From: Daphnia pulex
Taxonomy: Eukaryota > Arthropoda > Branchiopoda > Diplostraca > Daphniidae
DNA length: 64,000 nucleotides
Assembly: GCF_021134715.1 (NCBI RefSeq)
Contig: NC_060026.1
Coordinates: 7,121,001-7,185,000, forward strand
Direction of reading: 5' to 3'
Part shown: positions 34,669 through 46,009 of the stretch, in pieces
How positions within the stretch are numbered: position 1 is the first letter of the stretch
How the letters are laid out: the number at the start of each line of letters is the position of its first letter
Made by a program: the position numbers and the translations under genes
The notes under the pieces: generated by a model
Told to the model about the DNA's origin: nothing
Seen by the model: only the letters and a program-made list of their open reading frames with translations
Databases searched by the model: none

Positions 34669-37600
34669 ATGAATCAGGAAGTAGAATCTCACATTCAAAA
34701 GAATTGTCCCTGGACAAAGCTTCCTCAAAATGTGAAACAAGTAAGAATATATGAAACAATATGAGACAGTGTTTTGACAGGTAGTGACATGTTTTGTCTC
34801 AGTTATTAGGTGGATCATATAAAGAGTATGATAAATGTGTGGTTGCACATAGCATTAAAAATCAGCTTCGTTATAAAGGCAACTTAGGTAACATAATTGT
34901 ATTATTTTATTAAATACTAATCTTAATGAGAATCATTTTCCAGTGCGCCATGTAAGAAAGGATGAAGAGAGATATTATGAGGAACTGCTTGAATACAGTA
35001 GGGTGCATCTTGTTTTGTACCCATACCATTTATCTGATGTTATGGTAAGAGGGCTGAGAGTCACTCCATTTCAGTACTATGTTTCTATGGTTGAAGCTAT
35101 TATGTTACAAGAAAGAAGCTATGATGCACTTCCAAATTTTACAGCAGCAGACTGTAAGTAAAGAAAACATAAAACATTTCAAATGTATCCAATATACTCA
35201 TATGATTCAATATACTTTTTATGTCATTTATTGATAGGTCTAAGGCTTCTTGGAATAGGAAGAAACCAATATATTGATTTGATGAACCAGAGTCGTTCTG
35301 GGAGGAAGTTATTCAGAAAAAGGAATGCCAGAGAATTTCTCCCAACAAAACCTGTACAAAAAATGGTGATAGAGCCTTGGTGGTTGTAAGTTTTTTTGTT
35401 TTCTAGGTTAATTTGTTAATTTGATTCCTGTTTTAACATTGTTTATTTTTAATTGTGTAGGGTTCACACAGGTTCCATAACTGAGGATGATATAAAGGTC
35501 TAAACTTTTCTTGTAGTTTGACAATGAAACACTTTATAGATTTTAAAATGTGTTCGCAGATTGCAACTGAAGGCGACAAGTGCTTAATAGATTGTATAAT
35601 TGACAATGGTCCACGCAAAGCAGGAACTTTGAATTACAATGATTTGCACAACCTTTATGGGTAATTCTTATTTATTGCAACATAATTGGGCAAGCTCTTA
35701 TGATGTTTAATGTTCATGAGTAAAAATTTATTAATTATTTAGCAAGGGTTTGGTGTACCTTGAAGTGCCTATTGATGCCAGTGATCATATTTCAGTCCCA
35801 CCACTGGAGGGTTTTGTTATGAATCGTGTACTTGGGGACTATTTTGAAACTTTGCTGTATAAAATATTTGTCTCCGTGGATGAAAAGACGAGTGTTGGAG
35901 AGGTACTGTATCTTTGTTCTAAAGAATAATTTATTTTTCCTATTTATTAAGACAAACGGTTTTAGTTGGCCAATGTCCTACAAATTGGCGTAGATCAAGT
36001 GAAAAATGCCGTTTCACTTTACTGCCGCTTGGGATTTGCTCGTAAGAAAAATGCTGAATTGGAACCCGGTACACTTCATCCATCATGGAAAAATGTTCTT
36101 AACACATCTCCCAACCGGACATCATCTGTTAGTTCAGTACAATCTGATGAAGATCCTCTCTTGGCCGAGCTCGCTGCCGCTTTAGCTGAACTCGGCACAC
36201 CTTTACCGGTGGAGAAGGAAGGTAACAATTTCTTCTTTTTATTTTATTTATGTTTTTTATTCGTATTTATTAATAATAATAAATATTATTTTTTATTATA
36301 TTTTATTATATTTTATTATATTTTATTATATTTTATTATATTTTATTATTTTTATCATTTTTATTTAGTCCATCGTCCCGTTGGCCCAGCTGCGGATGAG
36401 ATAGACAAAGAGCTAGGTGCAGAACAGAAAAGAATCGCTTTTTTGTTTGACTCAACACTGACAGCATTTCTGATGATGGGAAACTTATCTCCGGTACAGC
36501 CTACAACTCGTATACTTTAGATGGTTAAATGGCATCACAACTTTTTTTGTTTGACAGGGTCTTAAAAGTCATGCTGTCACCATGTTTGAAGTCGGCAAGC
36601 TGTCCGATGAATCCCTAGACAGTTTATTGATAGAACTTGATCGAATCTGTACTGACGACAGTGAAGGAGAAGCTCAGCGGTACTTTGAGCACGCGTTAAC
36701 CCTGCGCTCGACCGTCCAGTTTTTGAGGAAGGCCCGTCCGGTTTTGGAGAATGATACAAGCAGTGGGACTAGTACTTGGAGCGGGGGCCTGGATCTCATT
36801 CGTGTTGAAAGCTTACAATCACTTGACGCCGAGATCTATAGCCGATTGATGCACAAGAACTATCATCTTCTGGTTGCAATGGCTCCTCTAAGCCTTGAAG
36901 TTCGTTCTGGCTCTGTTGACGGCCTCCCGCCATTTTGGGGTCCACCTTCTCCCGAATTCACATCGCCTTGGTTTAAACTCTTTTTGTATCAACTAACTCA
37001 ACAAGGACCGCCGACTTTGTTACTAGCCAAAGGCACACGTCTTCGTCGTTTGCCGAACGTTTTTCATCGATTTGATCGAATACTTTTAACTCCATGGGGT
37101 AATTTTTAAACTTTATCAACAGAGAATAAGTCGCTTTCCTAACCACAAATTATTGGATCATACAGGCCACGATTCTGGACTGGTTCCAGCTTCAAATGCT
37201 TTAGTGGTATTAAACGAAGCGCTGACCCATTCGGCTCTCATGATACAAGGTTATGGTGCTCAACGTCAACAGGAAAAATTGCACATACCGTTCCCTTTTT
37301 TAAACCAAACGGAAGGGAAATCTACACAAGAGGATGTTTGGATGAGTCACCCTACTGTTAAACGGGTTCGCCAAGAGTTGAATTTGCAGAATAGTTGTGG
37401 TTTTATAACCATGATCAATCTTGGGTTGGATAAACCATCCGATATCACCGATGTATCCGACCACAGAAGCAGGAGTTCAACGTTTTCGTCCTCACCCATT
37501 AATGGCATTAAAGGTATACAAATTAATCATTCACAAATCTTTTTTCTCTGTCGATAAACAAGCTTCGTATCTCCAGATTCTTCGTGCGCTGAAATATTGC

Positions 37601-37971
37601 GCGAGGAGTTGGACAGTATGGTGGACGAAGTTAGTGAACCGTTGAATCTTCGTGCCAAAGTCCATTTGGAAAAATGGAACGAAGCTGACTGGACCATTTT
37701 GAATGTTGATTTTGGCATTCCATTATTCGATTCGCAATTAAATAGTGAGGTTTGTGATCGAATTACCAGCCAAAAATTGTGGCAACGAGAAACTCTAGAC
37801 TCTCTTATGAAAGTGCAAAAAGCCCTGTCCGAAAGTTTAATGGAGTTCATTCGGCACAACGTAGACATTTCGGTCGAAGGGAAACTAGTAGCGTCGGATA
37901 TCGTTTTACCCACAAAAAACCTCTTCTTCCATGATGGCAAATTAAATTCATGGGAAGGGAATATCAACTGA
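34669..37971 (+). CDS. FAM91A1: FAM91A1 ortholog (endosome-to-Golgi vesicle tethering adaptor)
   Basis: Twelve exons: 34669-34740, 34803-34887, 34944-35153, 35238-35385, 35461-35497, 35560-35660, 35743-35902, 35966-36221, 36369-36493, 36558-37098, 37166-37513, 37577-37971. All are GT-AG with agreeing phases, giving 825 aa (human about 838). Diagnostic stretches: NPW-type start [97 protein letters not shown] and [19 protein letters not shown]. Known: FAM91A1 works with TBC1D23 and WDR11 at the trans-Golgi to capture endosomal vesicles carrying acidic-cluster cargo. The first exon lies 278 bp past the large transposon's target duplication, so the insertion is in its promoter region or upstream flank. 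The gene looks intact. Confidence 0.93.
36293..36352 (+). repeat. Microsatellite (TTTTATTATA)n in FAM91A1 intron 8
   Basis: About six tandem copies of the 10-bp unit TTTTATTATA lie within the intron between 36221 and 36369. This explains the long translated run of F, I, Y and L there, which is not protein. Confidence 0.85.
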
Positions 37972-38432
37972 TAACTGTATTCTTAAAAAAAATGTTATTG
38001 TTGTTAACTGAAACAAAACATAACCAACTTATATAATGTGATCCACACATTCCCTGCATATGCAAAACTTATTAAGTGTAATTGCCTTGAGGCTCTGGTG
38101 TCAATTTATGGTTATCTTACAGTCTTATTAAATATTACATTACAGAAGATTTTTTTTCGTTAGCCCCAATTGAAACCGTCATTGTGAATCACGAGTCAAG
38201 AGATCTTTAGAAATTGTTCGTCAAAATAAACGGTTATTTCATGCTAATTAATTTCTACTAATTGTAATTTTTTTACCAGTGTAGTTGAAAATTGACTTAT
38301 CGCTATGTGATTGCTCACACTAAAGATTGTGCAAATAATTATTTCACCAATCATCCTTCTGCCCAGTCAAGAAATATACAATGAAGTATTTCGTACATTT
38401 ACCGCACTCAGTTTACTTTTATTCTCTTTAAA

Positions 38433-38637
38433 CTACAGTTGACCATTGGTGCCATCGATTTTAACAAGTGCTCCTGCTAAAACAAGGTCGAAGGGAAAAA
38501 CAGAAACAGCAAATAGCTAAACAAACAACGGTGATTTAGTGAACAGATATTGCCAACCTACCATTCAAAGTATTGAAGCAGAGCGGATTGACATCTTCGA
38601 CGGAAGAGTTCACACTATTCGTCAATACTTGTCCCAT
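38433..38637 (-). CDS. Small two-exon ORF, 39 aa, unknown
   Basis: Model: 38637-38562 joined to 38476-38433, with a GTAGGT donor, a TTTTAG acceptor and matching phase. The peptide starts MGQVLTNSVNSSVEDVNPLC and ends KIDGTNGQL. The Gly at position 2 could allow N-myristoylation. The start context (GTGAAATGG) is acceptable. It lies between the converging FAM91A1 and glutaminase genes, on the same strand as glutaminase and downstream of it. I do not recognise the family. It could instead be a noncoding or chance pairing. Confidence 0.35.
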
Positions 38638-38979
38638 TTCACAAACACACAGGTGTGATTATTAACAATAATAAAAATGGAATTAAAAATTCATACTGAA
38701 ACACAGTCATGGAGTTGATTCGCCGTTTAAATCCAAGTACTTGGGTGATTTCGGGTCAATAGCTATACGACAGAGGCTACTACAGAACACAATGATGTAC
38801 GAGATAACATAACAACTGATTGAGAACTGGAAGAAGAAAAATTATGCTTAAAGAAGCACACACAATTCTACATTCCAATTACTTTTTTTTTTATTAAGGA
38901 TAGCGGTAGTTTCTTTGTTCAGATTATCTGAACTCGAAAACCTTTCCATGATAAAGAGCACTCATACCTAAGGGAATCC

Positions 38980-41900
38980 TTAAAAAATTGAACCTATGCT
39001 TCCTTGATCCTTGCTTTTAGCTTTAGTATCTTCTACTGGTTCCTCGGCGACTGGTTTCTTATCGATGTAAGATTGAATCAATTCAGCCACCGCAGTGTGA
39101 TTGAAACGTACTGCTTCATCTTTCGGCGTTTGTCCCCATCTGAAATAGCAGATTTGATTTGATTTTTTTATTTCTTCTGCCGCTTTTACTAAATTAAAAT
39201 TTAATATCCAAAGTACCTGTCGGCCGGACTGGGAGGCACTGCGCAGTATTTCAAAAGGAAATCTACGCAATCCAAGTGTCCTTCTGCGGCAGCTAAATGC
39301 AAAGCTGTACGATTGTCGTAGTCGGTTTGCGTCATATCGACACCGGAGAGTTTATAGCGCCTCATAGCCGTAACGTCGCCAGCTGCTGCTGAAAATAACA
39401 AGCTAACGATATTGAGACCTTTAGTCTCATATTTGTGTCGGCGAGGATCTTGCTTGTTCACTGCATGTTTCAAGTTGTCGTAGCGATGGAAATTGAACAT
39501 GCTGACCAATTCCTAATTAATTGAGAAAAAGCTGCTGTTAGTATCCACAAGTAATTTTGTTTTTTCAATGAGTTTTATTAAAGAAACTTACTTTACAAAA
39601 TTCTATGCCTCTAACTGAATTTCCAGACTGATCCAATGGAGGTGACCAGAGAGCAATGCCCAGCACGTTTGGAATCACAACCAGGAGCCCACCACATACC
39701 CCAGATTTAGCAGGAAGGCCAACCTTGCAAAAATATTAGGATCAAGTATACTCTCTAAATAATAAAATTAATATTTAAATTATTTATTTGACTTACGGTG
39801 AATGCAAATTGCCCAGAGTAGTCGTACATTCCACAAGAGTGCTTTAATTAAAAGACAGCAAATTTTATTATTTCAAATCATAACACAAACAATTGATAAA
39901 ATAATTACCATAAGGGATAAGACGTCTCGAACCGAGTCTGGTTTCAAAACTTGATCTCCCGTAGTAGGACAGATACCTCCATTAGCCAATGTGGCTGCAA
40001 TTACGGACATGCTTTCGCAATCCACCTCCATGGAACAACACTATGGAAAACAAAAAATTTCAATTAAAATTTTGTAAAATTGAAATGGTCTAAAAAAAGA
40101 AAGCGGACCTGGAAATAAAAATCAAGACATTCGCGGAGATTGATTTTCTCTGGGAAACATTTATTTTCGCGCATGTAGAAGGCCAACGCGTAGTTGCGGT
40201 CTGCGTTTTCCCGTTCTGATAGGAAAACGGCGTTGTTAAATCCAACGAACTCCCCGCCAGACATCCGCTGTGAAAGAAAATAATACCAAATTGATTCGAT
40301 TACATTCAGGAAATGATAATTTTCAGTCTTTCTAACGTATATGGTAACAATATACGAAGCCTGATGCGTAGTTAGAAGCATGCTGTTAGTTCATAGGAGC
40401 GTCGCCATACATCTATATAGAAGCCACCTAAGCCAACCCTTAATAAGCCTCCTCATTTGAAAAAAATTAAGAAGTTATACGTGTAGGGAGAAAACACAAT
40501 TCTTCATCTAACCCTTCACCTCATGCTCGGCAGTGCTAGCCAACTGATTTGATTGTTTTGTTTTTTTGTTTTTTAATTTTTTTTAATGGCAATCATGCGC
40601 AATTACCTTTAAGAAACTTCTGACAAATTCAAATTTATCCGAAAGTGCCATCTCTCGACGAATTAAAGTCAGCATAAAACTGCTCGTTAACAGTGCTCCC
40701 GCGTTTACCAGAGGATTATGTGGCCTTTCTATAGAACAGCAACGTATTGAAATAATAATCTACGTTGCAAATGCAAATTAGAAGAAAACCGAATGCGAAA
40801 TACACGCAGAAACAAGGCAACAGAAGTAAATAAGTGACGCAAAATACTGTAATTTAAGAAATGTAGATGGCTTAGTTACGCCCTTATTCGATTCATTAGT
40901 AGTAGATGTATAATGTAACGATTCTAACGAATCTAATGAAAAAAAAAGAAGCTATGAACAAAGGCACAAGACGACCATCGACAAACATGTCATGCAAACG
41001 AAATCATCTCTCATACGGTGCGAATACAGCGAAGACGTACAGCACGAAAAAAGAGCACAGGGGAAACATTCGTTTGCATTTTTAAAAAAAAGGGGGAGGG
41101 GGACTGACCTTGAAGTAATTCATGACCCAATCGAATTTTTCGGCCAATGACATGTCTACCTCGCTTAGATTAAGCAGTAGACTAAGAACGAGAATAGCTC
41201 CTGCGTTTACCATCGGATTGTGTGGTTTCTCTATGGAATCACAGAAATTCTAAACATTATGGTCTGGCTCAATTGTTTTTTTAAAGATACAAGTTACAGC
41301 AATTCGACGTTATATCAACAACAAATGTGGATTTCGGAAGCATAACACTCGAAATGTCTTTAAAAAAGCAAAACATCACATTATCGGGGGCGGAGCGAGG
41401 GGCTAATGTATAAGTATATAGCTGCATTGATTGGTTAATTAGTGTAAAGCAGATTCTATCATGCAGAGATGGTAATTACCAAGAGGCCACCCTATGTATT
41501 TTAAGCCTTTTCCCCAACTTTTAAACTAAAACAAAATCTTCGCAAATGGTTTACCGGTAGCCTAATGGATTTTTTTAATTAACTTAAACAAGAAAAAAAA
41601 TCTGCCCATTGGAAGAAAATAATAACCTAGATAACCTAGATAAAACTAAATGGTCGTTGGTGCATATAAATTAATTTCGGGGGTTAGTGGACGTGGCAGG
41701 TTGCACGCTGCCTACAAGTTACCGCTAGATTTTAGGGCACTTTTGAGAAGTAACCGTCTCAAAAAGCTTACCTTCTTATCTTTTCAAGGTTTTAGCTTTT
41801 AGCATTACCTAATCATAGTAGAATTCATCTTGGATGGATCCTGTCTGGGAAAGGAAAAGGGGTGAGAGCGGAGGAATCGATAGGAGAACAAATAAAACAA

Positions 41901-44900
41901 GTTCTGTGAGCTGCCATGCCCGAAATTCAGAACCCCATGGAGCAAAAGTGCACGGCAAATACATTGAGTGCTGTTGAACGAAGACGGTGAAAAAGGATTA
42001 TATCGGTTCACTTGAACAGTAGTCTATACATCCGTAGAATATAGCCATACAAGTTATAAATGCTGGTGCAGAACAAAATCAGTTTCGTTTTTAACTCCAC
42101 AAGGTAAAGACTGTGCATTTAGGCAACTAATAACGTGCAAAAATCCGATATTTTATTTTTTATTTTTTGTAATTATGGGTGAAATAAAGATGTATTAGTG
42201 TACACCCTTCAGTAACCATTAAATGGTCAATTGCTTTTTTAAAACGGTGCGTGATGTTCCAGTTTGTTTGAAGTGTATGAAATCACAATTTTACAATCGA
42301 ACTCAGCTACTGCTATTTTAATTTTGGAATTTGTTTTCTAAATTACGGACGATTTCCCTAGCATTTTGTTTGCATTAATAGATTGTATAAGTATCCATTG
42401 AATGCCCTTTTAAATAATGAGGCCACTTCTCTATTATTTGAACAAGAGAGATGCTTCAAAAGAGGAAGCTACCGTATTTGACTTTCAATTGATTTTTTTT
42501 TCTTGCTTATCTTATCGATGGATGATTGACATATGAAGAAAAGGGCTGTGATAAAAACACGGTACCGTAGTGTACACATCAATCTTCCGTGATCTCCACG
42601 CTTTCACGAGCTTCGATTCACGATTGATTTAATAATAAGCTTGATGCATACAAAGTTGCACTACTTCTAAATTTAACTTTTCCGGTGCGATAATTTTTTT
42701 GCGAAATTCAAACGATACTTGCGCAATAAAGTAGGCCTACGCTTAAAGTGTCACTGTGATGATCATCTTAATAAAGTACTTATTTTTCACTATCTATGAT
42801 TAATAATTTAAAAAAAAATCATTCATTGAATATGGGCTTACTGTTATGATCGAGGATAAGTTCGTTGAACATTCTGCCACTGGGTTCCTGCCCAACGTAA
42901 CGGTGAACGACCTCCGACCCCAATTCATTTAAGGCGATGGCGTAGGTTAGCGGTTTACTATAAATTTTATAAACATGAAGAAGAGAAGAAAAACAAGAAA
43001 AATTCAAAATTCAATCTGAAATTATAGCTCTAGTGACTATGAAATTGATTAAAATCACTATTCGAGCATTTAGATAACATCACCAAATCGAGGGAAAAAA
43101 TTAAAACAGTGAAGTATACCTGCAAGATTGGATGGTAAAAGGTATTTTGACATCACCGATAGAAAATCTCTGGCCATCAATTGTACAAAGACTAACACCC
43201 CAATACTAAAACCGAAAAAAGGTTTGCATTAAGCATAATTGCATTAAAAGTCGCAGTTTAAATTTTCTTTTACGTTGGGACTCATTCGTTCTAGTTGCGG
43301 GATGTACGCCGCTACCTGAAAAGTTGTACAAATTGAATGTTTACATGAAATCTTTTTAAAAACAGAGTTCGTACTGGTCCACATCATACCTTTCCTGTGT
43401 CTATTGCTTTACAATTGAAATAAAACTTTTCGATTTTATCTGTGAATTCCTCGAACTCTGGAATGACAAATTGACGACGAAAAGCTCGGGAAATCAGCAC
43501 GATGTTCTCGTTGATGGATCTAACAAAATAAAAAAAAATTTCGAAGCTATTCAACGTGTTGACGATTCGATTTAATGAAAATATGTTAGGATAATTACGC
43601 TTTGAATTGTTCACGATTCAGTTTGAGATTTTCAAGGTTTCCAGGGCCATCTCTGCCTAAATCTTGTTGAATCTTGTTTAGATTTTGAATGAGCTCGCTC
43701 AGCCGAGGATCGGTGCTTCGTAACCCGGTTGCCCATAGCGCCTAAATCAATAACAGCAAATCAAAAATCAAACATAATGAATAATGATTGACTTTTGCTA
43801 AAAAAAAAAATAACATTTTGGCAACTGCTACGGCCGGAAACATAAAGGGCATAAGCGCGATCGATATAATGCGCGCACACTGCACAACACATCTGCAAGA
43901 AGGAAAGACAAATCTGCGGGGGAGTTTTCTTACCGCGAGAAAATCTCCGACGACCAAGTGATCGGCATCGTTGTGTTTGAAGATATCGTAGAGAAGATCT
44001 TCGACGCTGATGGATGAGTCCTTCTCCCTGCGCAAAACAAAACAGTTCATACAAATAATTAATCAAAGCAATTTGGTGTAATTAGTAGCTTCATAAAAAA
44101 TATACAGCAGGATTATTAAAAACAAATTGTCCTCATGGGCAATCAAAAATACTAAGAGAACGGAGCGGATCACGTGGGAGAAGGCGTGGGTAGTCATCTA
44201 GAATTTGGACGCGCGCTAAAGATCTACATTATACAAAGTAGTAAGAAGGGAAAACGGCGGTGACGTCTGGAGCGATCAATACGCCCTGAAAGAGATTCGA
44301 TGACACAGCAGCTGCTTGATTCAACCCTTTGGGCGCACTAAATCCGCGAGGGCAGTGCGCTGTGTACGTTCTCTCTTTAATTGAAGGTGAGTATATGTCT
44401 AATTACTATACCCGTAGTCGAGGAAGCTCATGTTGTACCACGAAGAATTCTGTCTATTGAGCGGCTTCTTTTCGTTCTTCATTTTCTCTTTGTCGGCCAT
44501 TTTTTCTTAAAAATTGGGAATCTCGGGAGATGGTAACAGAGTAGAACAAGTCACGCGATAAGTCGACGCCGAACTGGAACATCTAACGTTGGAGGCATCG
44601 CCACACTGGAGCATTATTATTGTGTCAGTCATGCGCACTCGGCGTCTGATGTCGAGCACACGCGTGATAGCTACTGTTGTCTCTCCGGCGGCGATATAGA
44701 GCCAAAAGGAGATATAATAGTAGTACCGGCTGATATTTTTCTTGATAACCTCCTCGCGTCAGTTCGTCGGGATGAGTAAGCCCAAAATACTATTGTACTT
44801 GGGCGCATTCGTTTCTCTCTATATTTGGGATTCCTTTATCTTCTTTTAAGCTTAAGCCGTCTCGTTTGGGCACAGATTCGATCGATATTTTTCTTTCAAC

Positions 44901-46009
44901 GACAGAATAAACGACAAGCCTATTCTTCCTCCGTACAGCTGCTACACTAAATAGACTATAGAGCGACAGGGCAAAATGGATAGATTGATGATGTTCTGCT
45001 GCTGTCCCAATATTTGTTGGAAATGGCGATTTTTATTCCATCATGATTAGATGACATTTGAGGAATAAAATGGTATTGATTCATTATTAAACGACTACGG
45101 ATAAAGAATTCATATTAAAAAATTAGTTCAAATAAAATTCTAACGAAAAAATATCATGAAATTTAAATTATTCGAAAATTGGACGGATAGAACGAGATAA
45201 GGTAAGAGATGAAAGACAATCCGGAATTGACAGCATTCATTTTGAAGTTGCGTCGTCATGACAGTGTCATGACAGGAATCTAGAATATCTCATTTTACAC
45301 TGGCTCCCTACCTGAATACTAATGTGACGTGATTATTCCTTGCGCATAACCCATTTACGGTGGAGTCAACAACTAATAAGATATTCCGTTGACCCGACGA
45401 GAGGATGTGAGTGATTTAATCATTGATACTTGTTACCGAATCTCTCGATTTAAGCTATAATACTTATCTCTAATAGAAAACTATGAGATTTGCCAACAAA
45501 ATAGGGAAAAGTCAAGTGTTAACTCGCATACCCAGTAGTGGTGGATCCAAATTCCTCGATGGGGCTAAAGATCCCCGCCTTGGTTTTGTGAAGTCCCTAA
45601 TAAAAAGGATTCAATTAAAACAAAATAATTATAGAATAATTTAAAAATTTAAAGGTTTGAATTTGTGACTAGTCGGAAAATCGTGGTTACATTTCCTGTC
45701 ACAAGATGGACGCAACCTTAGTTACCACATCATTCAGATAACAGAGCCGCTGTATATAATTCTGGTACATGCCGGCTATAACGATTATGAAATTTACATG
45801 CCGGTAGTGTCAATAGTTGGAGACGAGATAGTTACCGAGGAAGTGTGCAACACTTGTTGTCTGATGTAATTGGGTTGCTGACGATTATCCCTCGCTGACG
45901 GCGAATACCATTTCTTCTGAATGAACAGGCAGCATGTGACACGTTCAGCGTTATTATTCACCAAAGAAAGAATCGAGCGAACACGAAGGAATCCTAGGCC
46001 GAAAGACAT
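38980..46009 (-). CDS. GLS: Glutaminase, kidney type, with alternative first and internal exons
   Basis: Hydrolyses glutamine to glutamate and ammonia in mitochondria. Exons: 46009-45836 and 45596-45532 (long form) or 44500-44412 (short form); then 44027-43934, 43741-43599, 43519-43390, 43315-43274, 43205-43120, 42957-42842, one of 41230-41109 or 40728-40607, then 40267-40109, 40040-39909, 39841-39797, 39723-39592, 39512-39217, 39139-38980. The long form is 631 aa, the short 581 aa. Hallmarks: the catalytic S-x-x-K in IQSCSKPLTYA (split by an intron), [31 protein letters not shown] and LPAKSGV. C-terminal ankyrin repeats follow ([20 protein letters not shown]). The long form opens with an Arg/Ser/Leu-rich, acid-poor presequence ([19 protein letters not shown]). 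All junctions are GT-AG and in phase. Confidence 0.92.
40607..40728 (-). other. Glutaminase mutually exclusive exon, copy b
   Basis: 122 nt, acceptor TTCTATAG, donor GTAATT. It encodes [20 protein letters not shown] and then [16 protein letters not shown]. Length and phases equal those of 41109-41230, so only one of the two can be included without breaking the frame. Confidence 0.85.
41109..41230 (-). other. Glutaminase mutually exclusive exon, copy a
   Basis: 122 nt, acceptor TCCATAG, donor GTCAGT. It encodes [20 protein letters not shown] and then [17 protein letters not shown]. The VNAG asparagine that binds glutamine in this family is in both copies. The residues after it, in the helices behind the active site, differ. 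Confidence 0.85.
44412..44500 (-). other. Glutaminase alternative first exon, no presequence
   Basis: It starts [20 protein letters not shown] and ends in phase 2 at a GTATAG donor, matching the acceptor of exon 44027. It is strongly charged with no amphipathic Arg-rich helix, so this form is predicted not to enter mitochondria. It has its own upstream region, which suggests a separate promoter. Confidence 0.7.

Noticed and set aside
36221-36369. Coding continuation through the F/I/Y-rich tract in FAM91A1
   Set aside because: The tract is an intronic TTTTATTATA microsatellite. Clean GTAACA and TTTAG splice sites and the conserved reading on both sides show it is removed.
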